In this document: piece by piece, positions 31,901-44,289 of the stretch
How positions within the stretch are numbered: position 1 is the stretch's first letter
Layout of the letters: each line of letters starts with the position of its first letter
Source of the DNA: Hermetia illucens
Lineage: Eukaryota > Arthropoda > Insecta > Diptera > Stratiomyidae
Direction of reading: 5' to 3'
Assembly (NCBI RefSeq): GCF_905115235.1
Contig: NC_051850.1
Coordinates: 161,634,615-161,698,614 of the forward strand
Length of the DNA: 64,000 nt
Program-made: the position numbers and the translations under genes
The notes under the pieces: model-generated
The model's input: only the letters and a program-made list of their open reading frames with translations
Told to the model about the DNA's origin: nothing
Databases searched by the model: none

Positions 31901-34900
31901 ATGGGAGTCAACCTATCGCCTGAATAGGGGCTCCATCCCTACTTGATTGTTGAAATCTCTGATATCAAAATCATACTTGGGGATCCGCTCAACTGCCTCG
32001 TAGAAGGTATCCTTCTCCGACTCTGCAGTCTCCTCTGTATTGGCGAGAACGTTTATGACGCTTATATTTTTAAACTTGCCTCACAAACGCAGAGTGCATA
32101 GCCTTTCGCTTATATTTTCAAACCCGATAACAACAGGTTTCATTTTTTGTTGACTAAGAAACCTACCCCGAGCACATGGTTTACTGGATGGCTACTATAA
32201 TATATAGTATTGTGGTTCTTCTCCAGGAAGACGCATTTCAACGCATTTTCTGCAACGCTGTTACATCAGCCCTATATTGGAACAGGGTATCGGCTAGCTG
32301 CTCAGCAGCATTCGGTCTGTACAGGGAGCGTACGTTCCATGAGAAAATGCGCAAGTCGTTAATCCGTTGTCGTTGCCGGGTTCATCGTTGTAAGATCCAT
32401 CCTGTCCGAGGCTCCATTCGTGGCTTCGTAACATCAGTTTTCCGTGTAGGGTTGTCAGCCCTACCCAACCCCCAACCTGGAGGACCAGTTGGTACATTTG
32501 GTCCCGTTTTTAGGCGCGGGAGACTCGCCTTCATCCTTCTCCGTTTGCAGTTTTTCATAAAGAAAGAACTCCCAGCAATCACCACGTGGAGGTGGAGATA
32601 GTGTTTGGTAGTAGAGCTGTTGGTGTTCGTTCAGCAGGCGTTTTCCACCAATCCACGTTTCGCCCTGGGACCTATACTACCCTTTGACCGCTAAATGAAG
32701 TATAGCGGTAATTATTACACTATCGGTGGGTCTTCAAATGACAGTGGGAGTCGCTTTCCCTGTGCTACTCCCAGAAAGAACACTAGCACAGAATAATCTC
32801 AATTTGATCTTAGTGTTGAGATAACTGCATTTCAAGACTTTAGACAAGGTGGTGAAAGCAGACCTAGCACTGAATGCGTCGGGCAACATCCAGTTCGATA
32901 CCACCGTCGGCAGAAACGATGCTTCCTATATATGCAAATTGATCGACGCCTTCGATGCTCTGCCCATAAATGCAGATAGGCAGAGTGCGATGTCCCGCCC
33001 GGCTGAGAACTTTGGATTTGTTGGTGTTTATCTTCAGACCAACTCTACTTGCCTCTCTCTCCAAATGCAAACCCATGTGGCCAAGGTCCATTACCCGGTG
33101 AGAGAAGATGTCATCGTCCATTGAATTGTTCCACGAAAACGGCAGCATGAAGAACGTCACCGATAACAAGAAGAAATAACATCGGTGGGACGTTACCACC
33201 ATGGCGGACTCCGCTTTGAACCTCAAAGCCCTCGGATATTTTACCTCGACATCGAGGTCCATGGACATGGACCACATGGTCCATGAAATTTTGTGCTACC
33301 ATATGTCATTCTGATAATAGCTATTAGTTTGTCGGGAGTGGCCCTCCCGCGTGAGCACGCTTGATACTCGTCCTGCTCACGCTATCGAAACCTTTATCGA
33401 AATCGAAGAAGAGCACGTTAAGCGAAGATCTAAATTCCGCACACTGTTTTAAAATGATCGGAAGAGTGCTGATATGGTCAATGGAGGAGGACTCGAAGTA
33501 GAAACCAGCCTGCTCTCTGTCGATCAAGCTTTCGAGATGTTCTTTGATACTGCGTTCCAGGATTATTCTAGCCTTAATTTTGTGGCGCAAGGATCACGTA
33601 GATACCTGTCCAATTTGATGAAAACAAAATCTTCCACTCTCTTGGAGAGATCCCGAATTGCCAAGATTTCCGTACAAGTGGAAGTAGCAGATCCGCAATA
33701 ACTGCTGGTGCATCGATGAATAATTCTGTGGGAAGACCGTCAAGCCCAACGGCTTTACTCCGTTTGAGTGCATTGATGATCAAGATGATTTTTTGTTTGT
33801 TTGGAGGAGCCGCTATTATGGTGACTAGCCATTCCATCCAACGGAAAGTTTTTTGTGATGTGGTATACACTTCTGAAAGCATCGCGTTCTGGGGCATCTT
33901 CTGCAATAGCAAATTCCATTTTATTATGTTGAACTTTTCGGGATTTCGCTCGAGATAGGAGTTCGAGCGTATCACGCGGCTTTCAACTCGTTCCGTTCAC
34001 CGATCCATTTTCAAGATTCCGCCAGATCTTATGACGCCCCTTTGCGGAGTAGCCGACGACCTGCATATTAATGTATCTGCCATCCGATGAGGAAAATAGC
34101 TCTCCCACTGTCGAGCGACAGTTGGATCATACAATCGGTCGATATTGAATTTGGAGAGTCACAGCTCTCCAACCGAGAAGTGGCGGACGCAATACACAAG
34201 CGAACGTGAAGCGGGAAATACAATTACGATTCGTGCGGAATGCGGACGAGAGAAGCTGCGGACCGCACGCAGCTTTAATGTACAATGAAGATTTCAGGCC
34301 GGCAAACTTCGCTCCACGTCAGCAAGTTCGTTCTGATGACAGATTACGCCATTGGTAATTTGATGGCGCTTTTCGCTTTCGGCCGCTACTTTTGAATGTA
34401 ATTAATTTGAATGAATTCCTTTTGAAAACTGCGGAAAGCACTATTTTCGTTGCATTCATAGAAATAAATTTAATCTGGAGGTATGTGCACTCTCTCTTAG
34501 TGGCATTTAATTGTATGAATTTCATAACATAAAATATTCAATTTTACCAACTTTGTTGCGTACCGCATTGCGCATCGGAGTTGTTGTTTATTGCTTCACA
34601 CAAGTCCGTGTAATGAACTTCATTTGACAGCCCTCTCGCTCCGCACGCACGCAGTAATTCCGCTGTTGTGTTTCGTTCCAGGTGGTGATCCCTTTCGAGC
34701 CCGATGTTAGCGCATCCCTTGTTATGCACACCCCTAAATCTATTCATCATCATCAACGGCGCAACAACCGGTATCCGGTCTAGGCCTGCCTTAATAAGGA
34801 ACTCCAGACATCCCGGTTTTGCGCCGAGGTCCACCAATTCGATATCCCCAAAAGCTGTTTGGCGTTCTGACCTACGCCATTCCTCCATCTCAGGCAGGGT

Positions 34901-37900
34901 CTTCTTTTTCTACCATAGATATTGCCCTTATACACTTTCCGGGCTGCATCATCATCCACACGGAACCACCGCAACCTGTTTAGCCGGATTTTATCCACAA
35001 CCAGACGGTCATGGTATCGCTCATAGATTTCGTCGTTATGTAGGCTACGGAATCGTCCATTCTCATGTAGGAGGGCAAAAAATCTTCGGAGGATTCTTCT
35101 CTCGAACATGGACAAGAATTCGCAATTTTGCTTGCTAAGAACCCAACTCTCCGAGGATTACATGAGAACTGACAGGATCATTGTCTTGAACAGTAAGAGC
35201 TTTGACCCTATGGTGAGATATTTCGAGCGAAACAGTTTTTTTAAGCTGATATAGACTCTGTTGGCAGCCAACAACCTTGCACGGATTTCATCGTCAGAGC
35301 TGTTATCGGTTGTGATTTTTTCCTCTAGATAGGAGAAATTTTCACCGATCTCAAAGTTGAAGTCAAGTGGAATCGCTTCACATATATCATTGATGTAGCT
35401 ATTTCCCACAATAGCGGAAATACGTGGCGGAGAAAGTGGGCTACGAACTACTTAGAAATTTTGTATCTTGAGAGGGTGATTGTAGTTCCCATAATAGGTA
35501 TTGTTAGCTATGGGTATTGTACCTATCTCCCTCATGATTTTCTTGAGGTTCGTGTAAGTCGTAAGGGGCGACTGAAAGGGATGGAAATTTGTTTACTGCT
35601 ACCGAAACGTCAACAAAGACTCGGATAGGGGCTAACCTCACGCCGAATATTTTGGCTATCGAAAATGAAAACGAAACGGTTTCTGGAATGTGCGTACACT
35701 ACTCGACGACGGTATGGAACATCTCCGGAATGTTCGCTTTCTTTAACTCAAGCCTAAGTGAAGTAAGATGATGGGACTCTGGAGAGTACTCTTCTCCTTG
35801 TTCGGGCAATGTGTTTTTGTATTCTGGAAAGCGAAGTGATAGCAAACTCACTAAGGCGACCAGGTGATGCAGTTCGAATACAGTCAGTTACCCCCCACTG
35901 CAAACTATACAAAGGGCACGGTTCGCATGACACCCGAGATTGGGGGAGGTGTTTTTCGACTCGCCAGCTTCGATCCGTAGCGTTTTGTGAATAGAAGGGG
36001 CACCTCGTACAGGGTGTGGCTATCACCACTCACTAACGGTCTTGGTAAACGAGACGCTTGGCGGCTGAAAAGCTAAACATCGCCCTAGAGCTTACTTTCA
36101 AAGAGAGATAGGTTGGCTTCGGGGAGCTATATTCCGCATCTGTCTATCCTGCAATGCACTGCTTGACCCCTGTTACTGATACGTTATTACTAAGATTTCT
36201 GGGAGAGTTTGTTGATTATTGCAAATCTTAGGAGGAACACATTACACGGTTTAAACGGAGACCATTCTCTTCTCCTTTCATTGTAGGTTCCAACATAATA
36301 TTCGGAAGCATAAGATCTCAGAAGATGATATATGGACCCTTAAATCTTTGCTAATTATGTGTGAATCAGTATTTAAGAATCCTTTTATTAGCAAACCATG
36401 TAAATTCTCCGTTGTTTTAATGCTTTCGCAAATTCTACTGATATTGAAACGGCACGAGGTACTTGTCAACAAAAACCGAAAATCTTTGGTTCATCTAGTG
36501 TTGGAAATATTTTACACCGTAGCAGAGTGTTGTTTGAGCGAGTTGGATGTTGAGAAGGGATATATTGTAAACTACTTAGTCATCAAAGTTTTGATAAATA
36601 TAACGAGGTAAGCAGCAATCATCTTATATCCACTTTTGATTTTAATGACTTTGTTTTCAGTTTTCACACTTCCAACGAGTACGATAGAGATTGTTTTCTC
36701 CAATTTCTAGTGCATCTTTTCGAAAACTACTTTTGGAAATTTTTATTTGTAAGTACAATATATACGTATGTGTTTAGTGCTCACTTGATTTTTGTCAAAT
36801 TTATTGACCTCTCAGCCAAAAATATTGCTTACTCCAGCTGGTTGATTTTTAAAGCTTTGTGTAAACACAAAACCTTATTAAAATCGGTTCAATGTCCGTC
36901 TATCTGTCACAATCGAGTAAATCGAAACAGTTGAATCGATTGTTACGAAATTTGGGGAGAACATGTGGTCTGTGTGTCCCTTTGCATGCAACGATAGGCG
37001 CCATTTTGTGTTGAATTTTAAGAAGAACATGGTCATGTGGGGTATGAATGAATGAATGAAAGGGCTAGTACTTTTCGAAACTGGTCTTTTTTAAGGTTTT
37101 GTGTAAAACAAAACCTTATTAAAATCGATTCTGTCTGTGTTTCTGTCTGTCTATCACACGCATTTTTCTCCAAAACGGCTATACCGATCCAAATGAAATT
37201 TGGTGGACAGATGGGAACTATGAAATCCCATGCATACAGCGAGTGGCATAAATTTAGGTGGAGTTTAAAAGGGGGCTCCCCATACATGCAAAAGGGGGAT
37301 TCAAAATTTTTTTTCACCGGATATAGTTGTGAAGGGTATCAAATGAAAGGTCTCGATTTGTACTTTCCGAAAATTAGTTTTGGCATAAATTGCAAAGTGC
37401 GTGAGTAAGGAGTCAAAATGTACGCATTTGAAGTGAGACAGGACTCATTTTCGGAAACTACGCAAGCCAAAAATCCGAAAAAAATCAGGGTGGTGCGCCT
37501 AGATGAAATCTAGGCCTCAAAATATGTCCCATTCCAATATCTGCTCAAATAAACTTACTAATAGTATATTACTACTTTTTAGAAATTTACTGAAAAACCC
37601 CCCTTAAATTCATCCGGATTTTGTACCAGCATAGAGGACAATATTTCGTGTATATGCGCCAAATTTCATAGAAATCAGGCAATTAACGCCAAAGTTATAG
37701 CAGTTCAAACTTAGCAATTTCGCGCGAGTTTACTGCTTCCAAAGCCATGAAAATCAGATGCTGACGTCATAATTACCCGGAATAATTGACATTCGCGTGG
37801 AATATTAAAGTCACATTTATGAAGAATCTATTTATCTGCAGCCCTTTAAAGGTTTTGTGTAAAACACTTATGTGAAATCTAATCTTCGAGAGATGTCCCA

Positions 37901-40900
37901 TTCCGGTATCTGCTCAAAAAATTTACTAATAGTATATTATCAACTTTTAGAAATAGACTAAAAAACTCCCCTTAAGTTCATCCTAAGTGTACTAAATTTT
38001 GCACCGACATAGAGGACAGCCGCGTGCATACACATGCCAGGTTTCATGAAAATCCAACTATTAGTGGGAAAGTTATAGCAGTTCAAACTTATCAATTTCG
38101 TGCTAATTAACAGCATCCTAAGCCATACAAATAAGATATAGATGACGTCATAATTAACGAGAATAATTGAAATTCCAGTGAAATATTAAAATTCCATTCA
38201 AGAAGAATCTAATTCTCCCTAGCCCTTTTTTATATTTGATGTTGGTTAAATTGTTTTCATTCGCTAATAATATTAAACTCAGGGCGTGAAGCGTATGAGG
38301 GTGACCATTATCAACACAGGGCTTTCCATCAAATGATTTATTTAAATCGCTTTCTAGAAAATAGAGGGCAATGGAATTTTTAGCTATATTACACGGAGCT
38401 GTCGTGCACTCGTCGCTCCTCACATCTTTTTCTTTTTCTTCAGCCTTCAGTTCACAAGCGGGGTCGGCTCGTGATGATCGGTTTCGTCATTTTATTTTAT
38501 CAAATGCCTCATCAGGATGTAATCACGAGACCTTTAAATCCCCAGCGTATCAAGCCACCATTGTTTTGGCCGGCTTTTTGGTTGCTTACCATTGCTTTCG
38601 ATGTTCTGATCAATACTGGTTGTTGAATTCTCGTTAGCGTGAATTACGTGACCACACCATCGAAAACGCCTCTCTTGCAGTTTTTCCACGATCGGTGCAA
38701 ACCCATATCGATCGCGGATATTCTCATTTCAGATGTAATCAAAACGTGTCACGCCACCAGTGCAATACAACATCTTCGTCCCTATTACCGCAAGACGCCG
38801 TTCATTGTCCTTTATAGTCGGCCAACACTCAGAACTATAGAGAGTGGCAGACGGACGACATTGCAGTAAATTTTAGATTTGGGACGTGCGCTGACACGTT
38901 GATCACAAAGAACACCAGTTGGGGAATGCCACTTCATCCAGGTTGCATTAATGCGTGAAACAATTTCATTACGCAGTTCTCCATTGGCTGATAACGTTGA
39001 CGCGAGATATTTAAATCGCTGAGTTCTGGCAATGGCAGTAACCTGCCCTTCGAGATACTTAAATCGCTGAGTTCTGGCAATGGCAGTAACCTGTCCAGAA
39101 CTGAACGATTTCAATATCTCGGGTCAATGCTATAAGCCAATGGAGAACTACGTTATGCTCCTCACATAGGGAAACACAAAACCTTTTATACCTGAAGCGT
39201 CAAGCTTCCGGTTTCTCGACTTGTTATGATATTGGGTGAAACATAGGGAAGATAGGACACAAAATGTGTGCTCCAAAAAGTGAAACAGGTCTGGTTCTCT
39301 GGGTCTCAACATATATCCCATTCTGATATCTGCATAAATAAAGTTAATAATATACAACTTGTTTTGGAAATTCACCGGAAAGCCACCCTTAAGTTCATCA
39401 TCACAAAATTACATAACATAATCCTGAGAAGTTTGAAGGGAATCCGACTATTATTAACAAAGTTATAAAAGATCAGAATTTCGCATCACTTTTGCCCACG
39501 TCTATGCCCTTGGTATATATCCCAGTGCTAGGAAAATGCTATCTACTCCGGGTGATTTCAGTGGTTTAAGCGTTCCCACTGCCCACCTTACCCTAACTTC
39601 TTAGCATACCTCTTTTGCTAGTTTCCAGTTCTTCTTTCTTCCCCTTTTATTCGTTGTTGGCGTGTCAGGCAGAATGTTATCGCCTGCGGCCGTGGGGTGG
39701 GACCCAGGGAAATGAGTGCTGACAAGCAGGTGTACTCTGTCCTCCTCATTCTCGGTAAATGTTCTATATTCCTTCTTCAAACTGACAGAGGATATTGCCC
39801 CGTCTTTGGCTACAGCCTTGTAAAGCCTCCACAGAATTCCCTGAAGCTCTTCCAATTTGCTTCCCTGATCGCGTTGCTATACGCAGCCAGTGAATTTTTG
39901 TACGTCTGCCAGTCCCCAGTTTATTTTGCCCGGTTGAAGGGTTTTCGTACTTCTCTTCTCATTCTGGCCAGGTTCCTGTTCCCCCATGGTACATCCCTTG
40001 ATGATTTAACTGTTTTAGCCGAACAATTGCCCTCATATGCGTCAATGACGACTGTGTTGCGGTTTTCCATCACTGTTTCTAGTTCCAGTTCGCTCCTGAT
40101 GTCACCGCCCACACCTGAACAACAACATGGGCTCAGGTGCGTTACATAGGATTCCCAATCCGTTCTCGTGGGATTTCTTATTATTCTTTTTATTTCGGAA
40201 TTACCTTCAATGTCGAATCTGATTATTATGTGATCAGACATGGAGGGCTCATCCAACATCCTCCAATTCTTGACCAGCCCGTTCATTAGAGTATTTCCTA
40301 GAGTTATGTCTATGCCTACCTCCTGTCTAGTGCTTGTCACTAATGTTAGAGTGTTCCCTAAGTTATATATTTTCAATTTATTAGTAAGAATAATTTCGAG
40401 AGGTTGTTCCCCAAACTTCATGATGGACGTTCGCATCGCAGGAGGAGAAGTGGTAACGCTCTGTTTTCACAGTACTTCTCCAGTTTGGCGACTTGTTCCG
40501 GTAGAACCCGGATGTCGTCTCCTGGGAAGTATCCCGATGTCACGACTGCCTCTCGAATGCCCCTCCCAGTTTCCAATGAGACTTGGACAGCCACAAGTTC
40601 CCCGGTCAGGAACTCTGAAAGACATATATGTTTTAAATTACGTTTAAGAATTATGCAAGCTCTTGGTTTTTCACAAGAGGAGTCCCAATTTACTTGCATG
40701 GTTCCTCCTTGCAGACCGCGAATCTGCCTCCGGTGTATCCAGGGCTCCTAGCCAGCACTATTCCAATTTTTTCTCTTTTAACTTGCCCTTGCTATTACCG
40801 CGGATGCAGCTTTCGCATGGTGGAGGTTTATCTGGGCTATCTTAGTGCTGGCCATTGGCTCCGTTATTGTTTGGAGCTCTTCTCCACTGTCGGAGTATCG

Positions 40901-43724
40901 CCCTCCTCCTCCAACATGACGCTTTCCTGCGCGACGCTGTCCATCCTGAGCCCTAGAAATCCTAGATCTATGTCGTCCAACTTCTGCTCTTCCCTGGGCA
41001 GCAGGTCTACTTCCCCGGTTGATTCAGTCTTTTCCGCCTCTATGGTTTTCGAGACTTATTCGGGTACCTCGGTATGCTTTTCACCTGGTGTCTACTCCGA
41101 GGTGCCTTTCTCGGCTTTTCCTTGTGCACGTGCAAAGGTATGTTTCCAAATCGATAGTTCCGATTTTTGATTGCCTTCAGGGATCTTCAGGGAACTCCTC
41201 ACGATCAGGGTAGATGATCTTACCCTCCACCTTACTTGCTGCGCCATTGAGACCTGTCTCCTTCCTGACGTCTGATATATTTATTTCAGACGTGCTTCTG
41301 CATGTCCCTGCTTATTGAGCAGTGGTGTTTGTTGGTTGTTGTCCTCGCAGTAGTTTTTTTTATTTTAATACGGGTACTCCTTTAATTCCCACGAGTATGG
41401 AGGTTAGAAGGTCCGCTGTGCCATAGCCCCCCCACACGGTCTAACTTACTCGTTGAGGCAATCAGGTATCAGTGAGGCTCCGTTTGAATACTGTCAGTTA
41501 CCTCGACTGCAAACTATCCAATGGGCACGGTTCGTATGACACTCTGGATTGGAGGAGGCGTTTTTCGACTCCTCCGTTTAGGTCCGCAGCGTTTTGTTAA
41601 TAATAGAATCACCTCGTACAGGCTCGGCCCCTGAAAAGCCGCATATCGTCCTAGAGGAGAGACAGCTCACTCTTAAAGAGAGATAGGTTGGCCTCAGGAA
41701 GCTATCTTCCGTGTCAGTCAATCCTGCAGTGCACTGCTCGACCCCACATTAGTCGTGATCAGCCTCAGAATCTTCCCGGCGTGTTCTACCCACATCGCCC
41801 TAATTGTCTTTTAGATGCTGCGTGGAAGGTCTTGGCAGTCTAGATGTATTATACTTTTTCGAATGCTAACACTGAATTGAACTACTGGGCTAATCAACAG
41901 TCATTGTGCTTGTTTCGTGAAGTTGAATCTAAAAAATAAGGATTAAGTGAACTCTTTCTGCTTTAGGAGGATACTAAGGATATACTTTTTGCGGATTTCC
42001 TAGTGACAACATTTAATGAAATTCTATGGACAGTTTGGAAAATTTGCAAGAAGACAGTATTTCAAATTTCAAGAAAATTGTTGCAGCAGAATGGAATAGA
42101 ACGTTTGATCATCTTCTTGAAGGAAACGTCGTAAGCTTCGACTTGAATTTTCACGATATGTTAAATTCTAATTTATCTCATGCTTTAGTTGCAGCAATAT
42201 TCTGAAAACTAGAACAAAACTTCTGATTACCATTACGGTCACTGCAGCAATTACAAATCAATACGTCGGGAAGCATGATTCGCTTATATCGAATTCACTT
42301 TTCCATGGGGATATTGAACGTTTTGTAAACCTAAAACAAGTAGCATGTAACATATTCAATGACACTACAAAAAGCTTTATCCATATTTTTTCTGTGATAA
42401 TGAAACATGGAAAAGATAATTGTATTGAATATTTTCCGACGGTTCTTCGGAAAATCAGTTCAATAGTCACATATATCCAAGTGAATCGCATTAGTATTAC
42501 ACCAACAGAATTCTGGTCGGCCTTATCAATTTATCAGGTAATGTAGTAATATGTATTCACTATAAAAGGAAGTGCATATGTATGTATATATGTACATGTA
42601 CATATTATGATTTCCACTTACAGCGAATATGTAAATCAAATCCATATTCATACCACATATGACTATATCATTGTTATTTCATTAATTGGCAGGTTTGCTG
42701 CACTATGCTCGAAGAAGAGACTGTTCCAATGGAGGTTGACCAAAAACTACTTCTTGAAGTCAATGAAATCTTCAAGAGTATGTGCAACGAGGAATTCTGC
42801 ACGATTTCTTTAAATGATAGCGAACAATTGGCATGGCTGAAGAAGTGCAATGAAAATTTATTCGAGCGGAATGTGAGTTTGCTCCTCATATATTACTTGC
42901 TTTATTTCGAAGTGCTAAGACGGAAATGCAAAACAAATAAGAAACAATATAAGTTAATTGTTTCACACATAAAACGCCCACAGAGAAAGGGGTCGGCATT
43001 CATCTCTGCGATTATTGTCTGCACGAATAATGAACAGAATCCGTGTTGCAATTTCCAACTTGCAAGTATTATAAATCCACAGGCTTGAGTGGCTTCGGTT
43101 TTGTGTTAATATGTAAAGTTCATCGCCATAGTTATACCAGATAAAAGCGAACAGTGTCAGTAAGCATTGCACGTTATTTCCGCAAAAATCTTCATTCAGG
43201 TTTCTTCTTTTATTGTTTTGCACTTTCTTAAGTACATGCATTCTGTTTTCAACATCTGGGTAGACAATATAAGCGTTTTTTTTTTGTAATTTCAGATTGC
43301 AATCTATCTCGATCAACGATTACAAGATATTTCTAGTGAGACAAACAAAACCCTATTAAAATTGATAACTCCTAGTCGAATTTTACATCTCGTCTTTTCC
43401 AACAGCTACAATCAGATTATCAATTCCAGCCAAATTATATCACAAACAAGATTGTCCGTTGAGGATGAAAACTATCTTTTAAATTTAGCAGATATCAGTA
43501 AAATATCAGACCCCACTCAAATCTTAGCGTTGCTTTTTATATTTGAGCAGAATGTTTCTTTGCTTACAGAAACTAGCGTCCTTTTGAAATTTTGCAACCA
43601 ACTTTTGGATAGTAAATTGTATTCTGGGCACAACGAAGAATTGAAAGCTTCTTTAATAAGATTAATTGCTAGAGTTATTATAAAGAATCATAAATTGATT
43701 GAAGTAAATTATTGGATTGAATAA
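28901..43724 (+). CDS. 636-residue helical (possibly ARM/HEAT-like) protein, seven exons, unrecognised
   Basis: Exons: 28901-29280, 36287-36607, 36661-36748, 41967-42130, 42189-42537, 42693-42872, 43296-43724. All introns are GT-AG and every junction keeps frame, which supports the model strongly; the coding sum is 1911 nt. The start MESILLCLKK has a good context (GCGAACATGG). The protein is leucine, isoleucine and phenylalanine rich with repeated amphipathic helices, e.g. LETLLVILKLLCNISENP, and looks like an alpha-solenoid. It has no signal peptide, zinc site or catalytic motif that I can see. I cannot name a family. Introns 1 (7.0 kb) and 3 (5.2 kb) are filled with LINEs and repeats, while the other introns are 53-423 bp. 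Confidence 0.85.
29432..32695 (-). mobile_element. RTE-type LINE (family 1), near full length, copy B
   Basis: About 3.26 kb on the minus strand, inside intron 1 of the 636-residue protein gene. Order: 5' region with endonuclease start near 32350; endonuclease and linker (31737-31234); reverse transcriptase with IICLIHKKGD, NYRGITLLS and LRQGDALSC (30839-30306); a YTDD active-site variant of YADD near 30265; the C-terminal region with LPVLMYSSEAWV (to 29731); and a 3' end of CATCATCAT repeats near 29432. Five or more frame breaks make it inactive. It is the best local reference for the family. Confidence 0.92.
32740..34740 (-). mobile_element. RTE-like LINE (family 2), minus-strand copy
   Basis: Minus-strand pieces in order: INALKRSKAVGLDGLPTELF (33690-33800), HLESLIDREQAGF and LNVLFFDFDKGFDSV (33590-33370, the first reverse transcriptase Asp region), RGKISEGFEVQSGV (33250), LKINTNKSKVLS and GHRTLPICIYGQSIEGVDQF (32900-33050). 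The 5' part to 34740 matches 20240-20690. A family 1 tail is inserted at its 5' side (34746). Confidence 0.8.
34746..35415 (-). mobile_element. RTE-type LINE (family 1), 5'-truncated copy E
   Basis: About 670 bp of family 1 3' region with the CATCATCAT end at 34746, DEIYERYHDRLVVDKI (about 35030) and NFEIGENFSYLEEKITTD. It sits in family 2 sequence within intron 1 of the 636-residue protein gene. No clear target repeat was seen. Confidence 0.8.
35416..36286. repeat. intron sequence with repeat P (35855-36170)
   Basis: 35855-36170 matches 41455-41755 on the same strand: shared words include GGGCACGGTTCG, GTTTTTCGACTC, CACCTCGTACAGG, AAAGAGAGATAGGTTGG and TGCACTGCT. No protein is recognisable. 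It may be the 5' part of an R1-like LINE, since the second copy lies just 5' of one. Confidence 0.5.
36855..38215 (+). repeat. non-coding repeat family N1, three partial copies in a row
   Basis: Three head regions follow each other at about 36855, 37090 and 37852, each with a small inverted repeat (TTTGTGTAAACACAAA or a variant) and, in the first two, CCTTATTAAAATCG and a CTGTCTGTC-type run. The middle copy is fullest, about 760 bp, with GGCTATACCGATCC, AAATTTGGTGGA, TATCAAATGAAAGGTCTCG, AATCTAGGCCTCAAAATATG and ATGACGTCATAATTA. No open frame. Confidence 0.75.
38440..39110 (-). mobile_element. RTE-type LINE (family 3), C-terminal part
   Basis: Minus-strand sequence reads KYLASTLSANGELRNEIV, INATWMKWHSPTGVLCDQRV, CWPTIKDNERRLAV, DRYGFAPIVEKLQERRFRW and RPKQWWLDTL. 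This is the end of an RTE-type protein. A 48-bp tandem duplication (39003-39050 and 39051-39098) repeats sixteen residues, TAIARTQRFKYL among them. Confidence 0.85.
39140..39480. repeat. non-coding repeat family N1, fragment
   Basis: Shares AAACACAAAACCTTTTATACC, cut short here, plus CATTCTGATATCTGCATAAA and AAAGTTATAAAAG steps with other copies. Confidence 0.6.
39590..41455 (-). mobile_element. R1-like LINE, endonuclease and start of reverse transcriptase
   Basis: Minus-strand pieces, from 5' to 3': VNWDSSCEKPRACIILKRNL (40699-), GELVAVQVSLETGRG, an SGYFPGDDIRVLP segment, TSTRQEVGIDITLGNTLM and MSDHIIIRFDIEG (40436-39921), then RTFTENEEDRVHLL near 39700. This is an R1/LOA-type endonuclease running into the region before the reverse transcriptase, which is missing. 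It lies in intron 3 of the 636-residue protein gene. Confidence 0.75.
41455..41755. repeat. repeat P, second copy
   Basis: Matches 35855-36170. Its place just beyond the endonuclease start of the R1-like LINE suggests it is that element's 5' region. Confidence 0.5.
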
Positions 43725-43777
43725 AATTATGAAATCGAGGGAATGTAGCATTTATCCAATTTCTGTCTGAGCCATTC

Positions 43778-43783
43778 AATAAA
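43778..43783 (+). other. poly(A) signal of the 636-residue protein gene
   Basis: AATAAA 54 nt past the stop codon. Confidence 0.6.
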
Positions 43784-43789
43784 GGTCCG

Positions 43790-44289
43790 GCGAGAGGGTG
43801 TCCATCTTCAAGGAGCGCGCCTACTGAAAACGACACTAGAGTTTTGCTAATACTCACTCGGAACGACACGACAGAAATAAATAAACAATTCGGAATACCG
43901 GAAGCTCGTGCTTCGGGTATAAAGGTTTTGTATTCATCTTATGGAAGAAGCTTTAACGCATATTTTTCTATCCGTATATAGCTACAAATCCAACTTATTC
44001 CCTCATATTTTTCCAAACTACAAGACGCACGTACATATTACAGCCAAATAAACAAGCTGCCTACTTCCGAATATTGTACATATATATACTTATATAAATT
44101 GATTGTACCCATATTTTCGATTTACTTCGTGCACAAAAACATTAAATATGGCTGGTTTAATGTACAAATATATCTATCTGAATTAGACACTGCTCGCAAA
44201 CTTCATTAGCACGCATATATGTGCTATATACCTACATGTCTGTTTGGAGTAATTGATATTGATATAGAAATGACTAAAAAACTAAAATA
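43790..44289. other. AT-rich intergenic stretch
   Basis: Only a short hairpin, ATACCGGAAGCTCGTGCTTC and neighbours near 43897-43920, which is an end motif of repeat N1. No gene seen. Confidence 0.45.

Noticed and set aside
36855-38215. CRISPR-like array from the repeated words.
   Set aside because: The repeats are long, degenerate and unequally spaced, and the DNA is clearly animal.
39697-41213. Several plus-strand open frames of 115-158 residues in intron 3.
   Set aside because: Antisense to an R1-like endonuclease; the minus-strand products are the recognisable ones.
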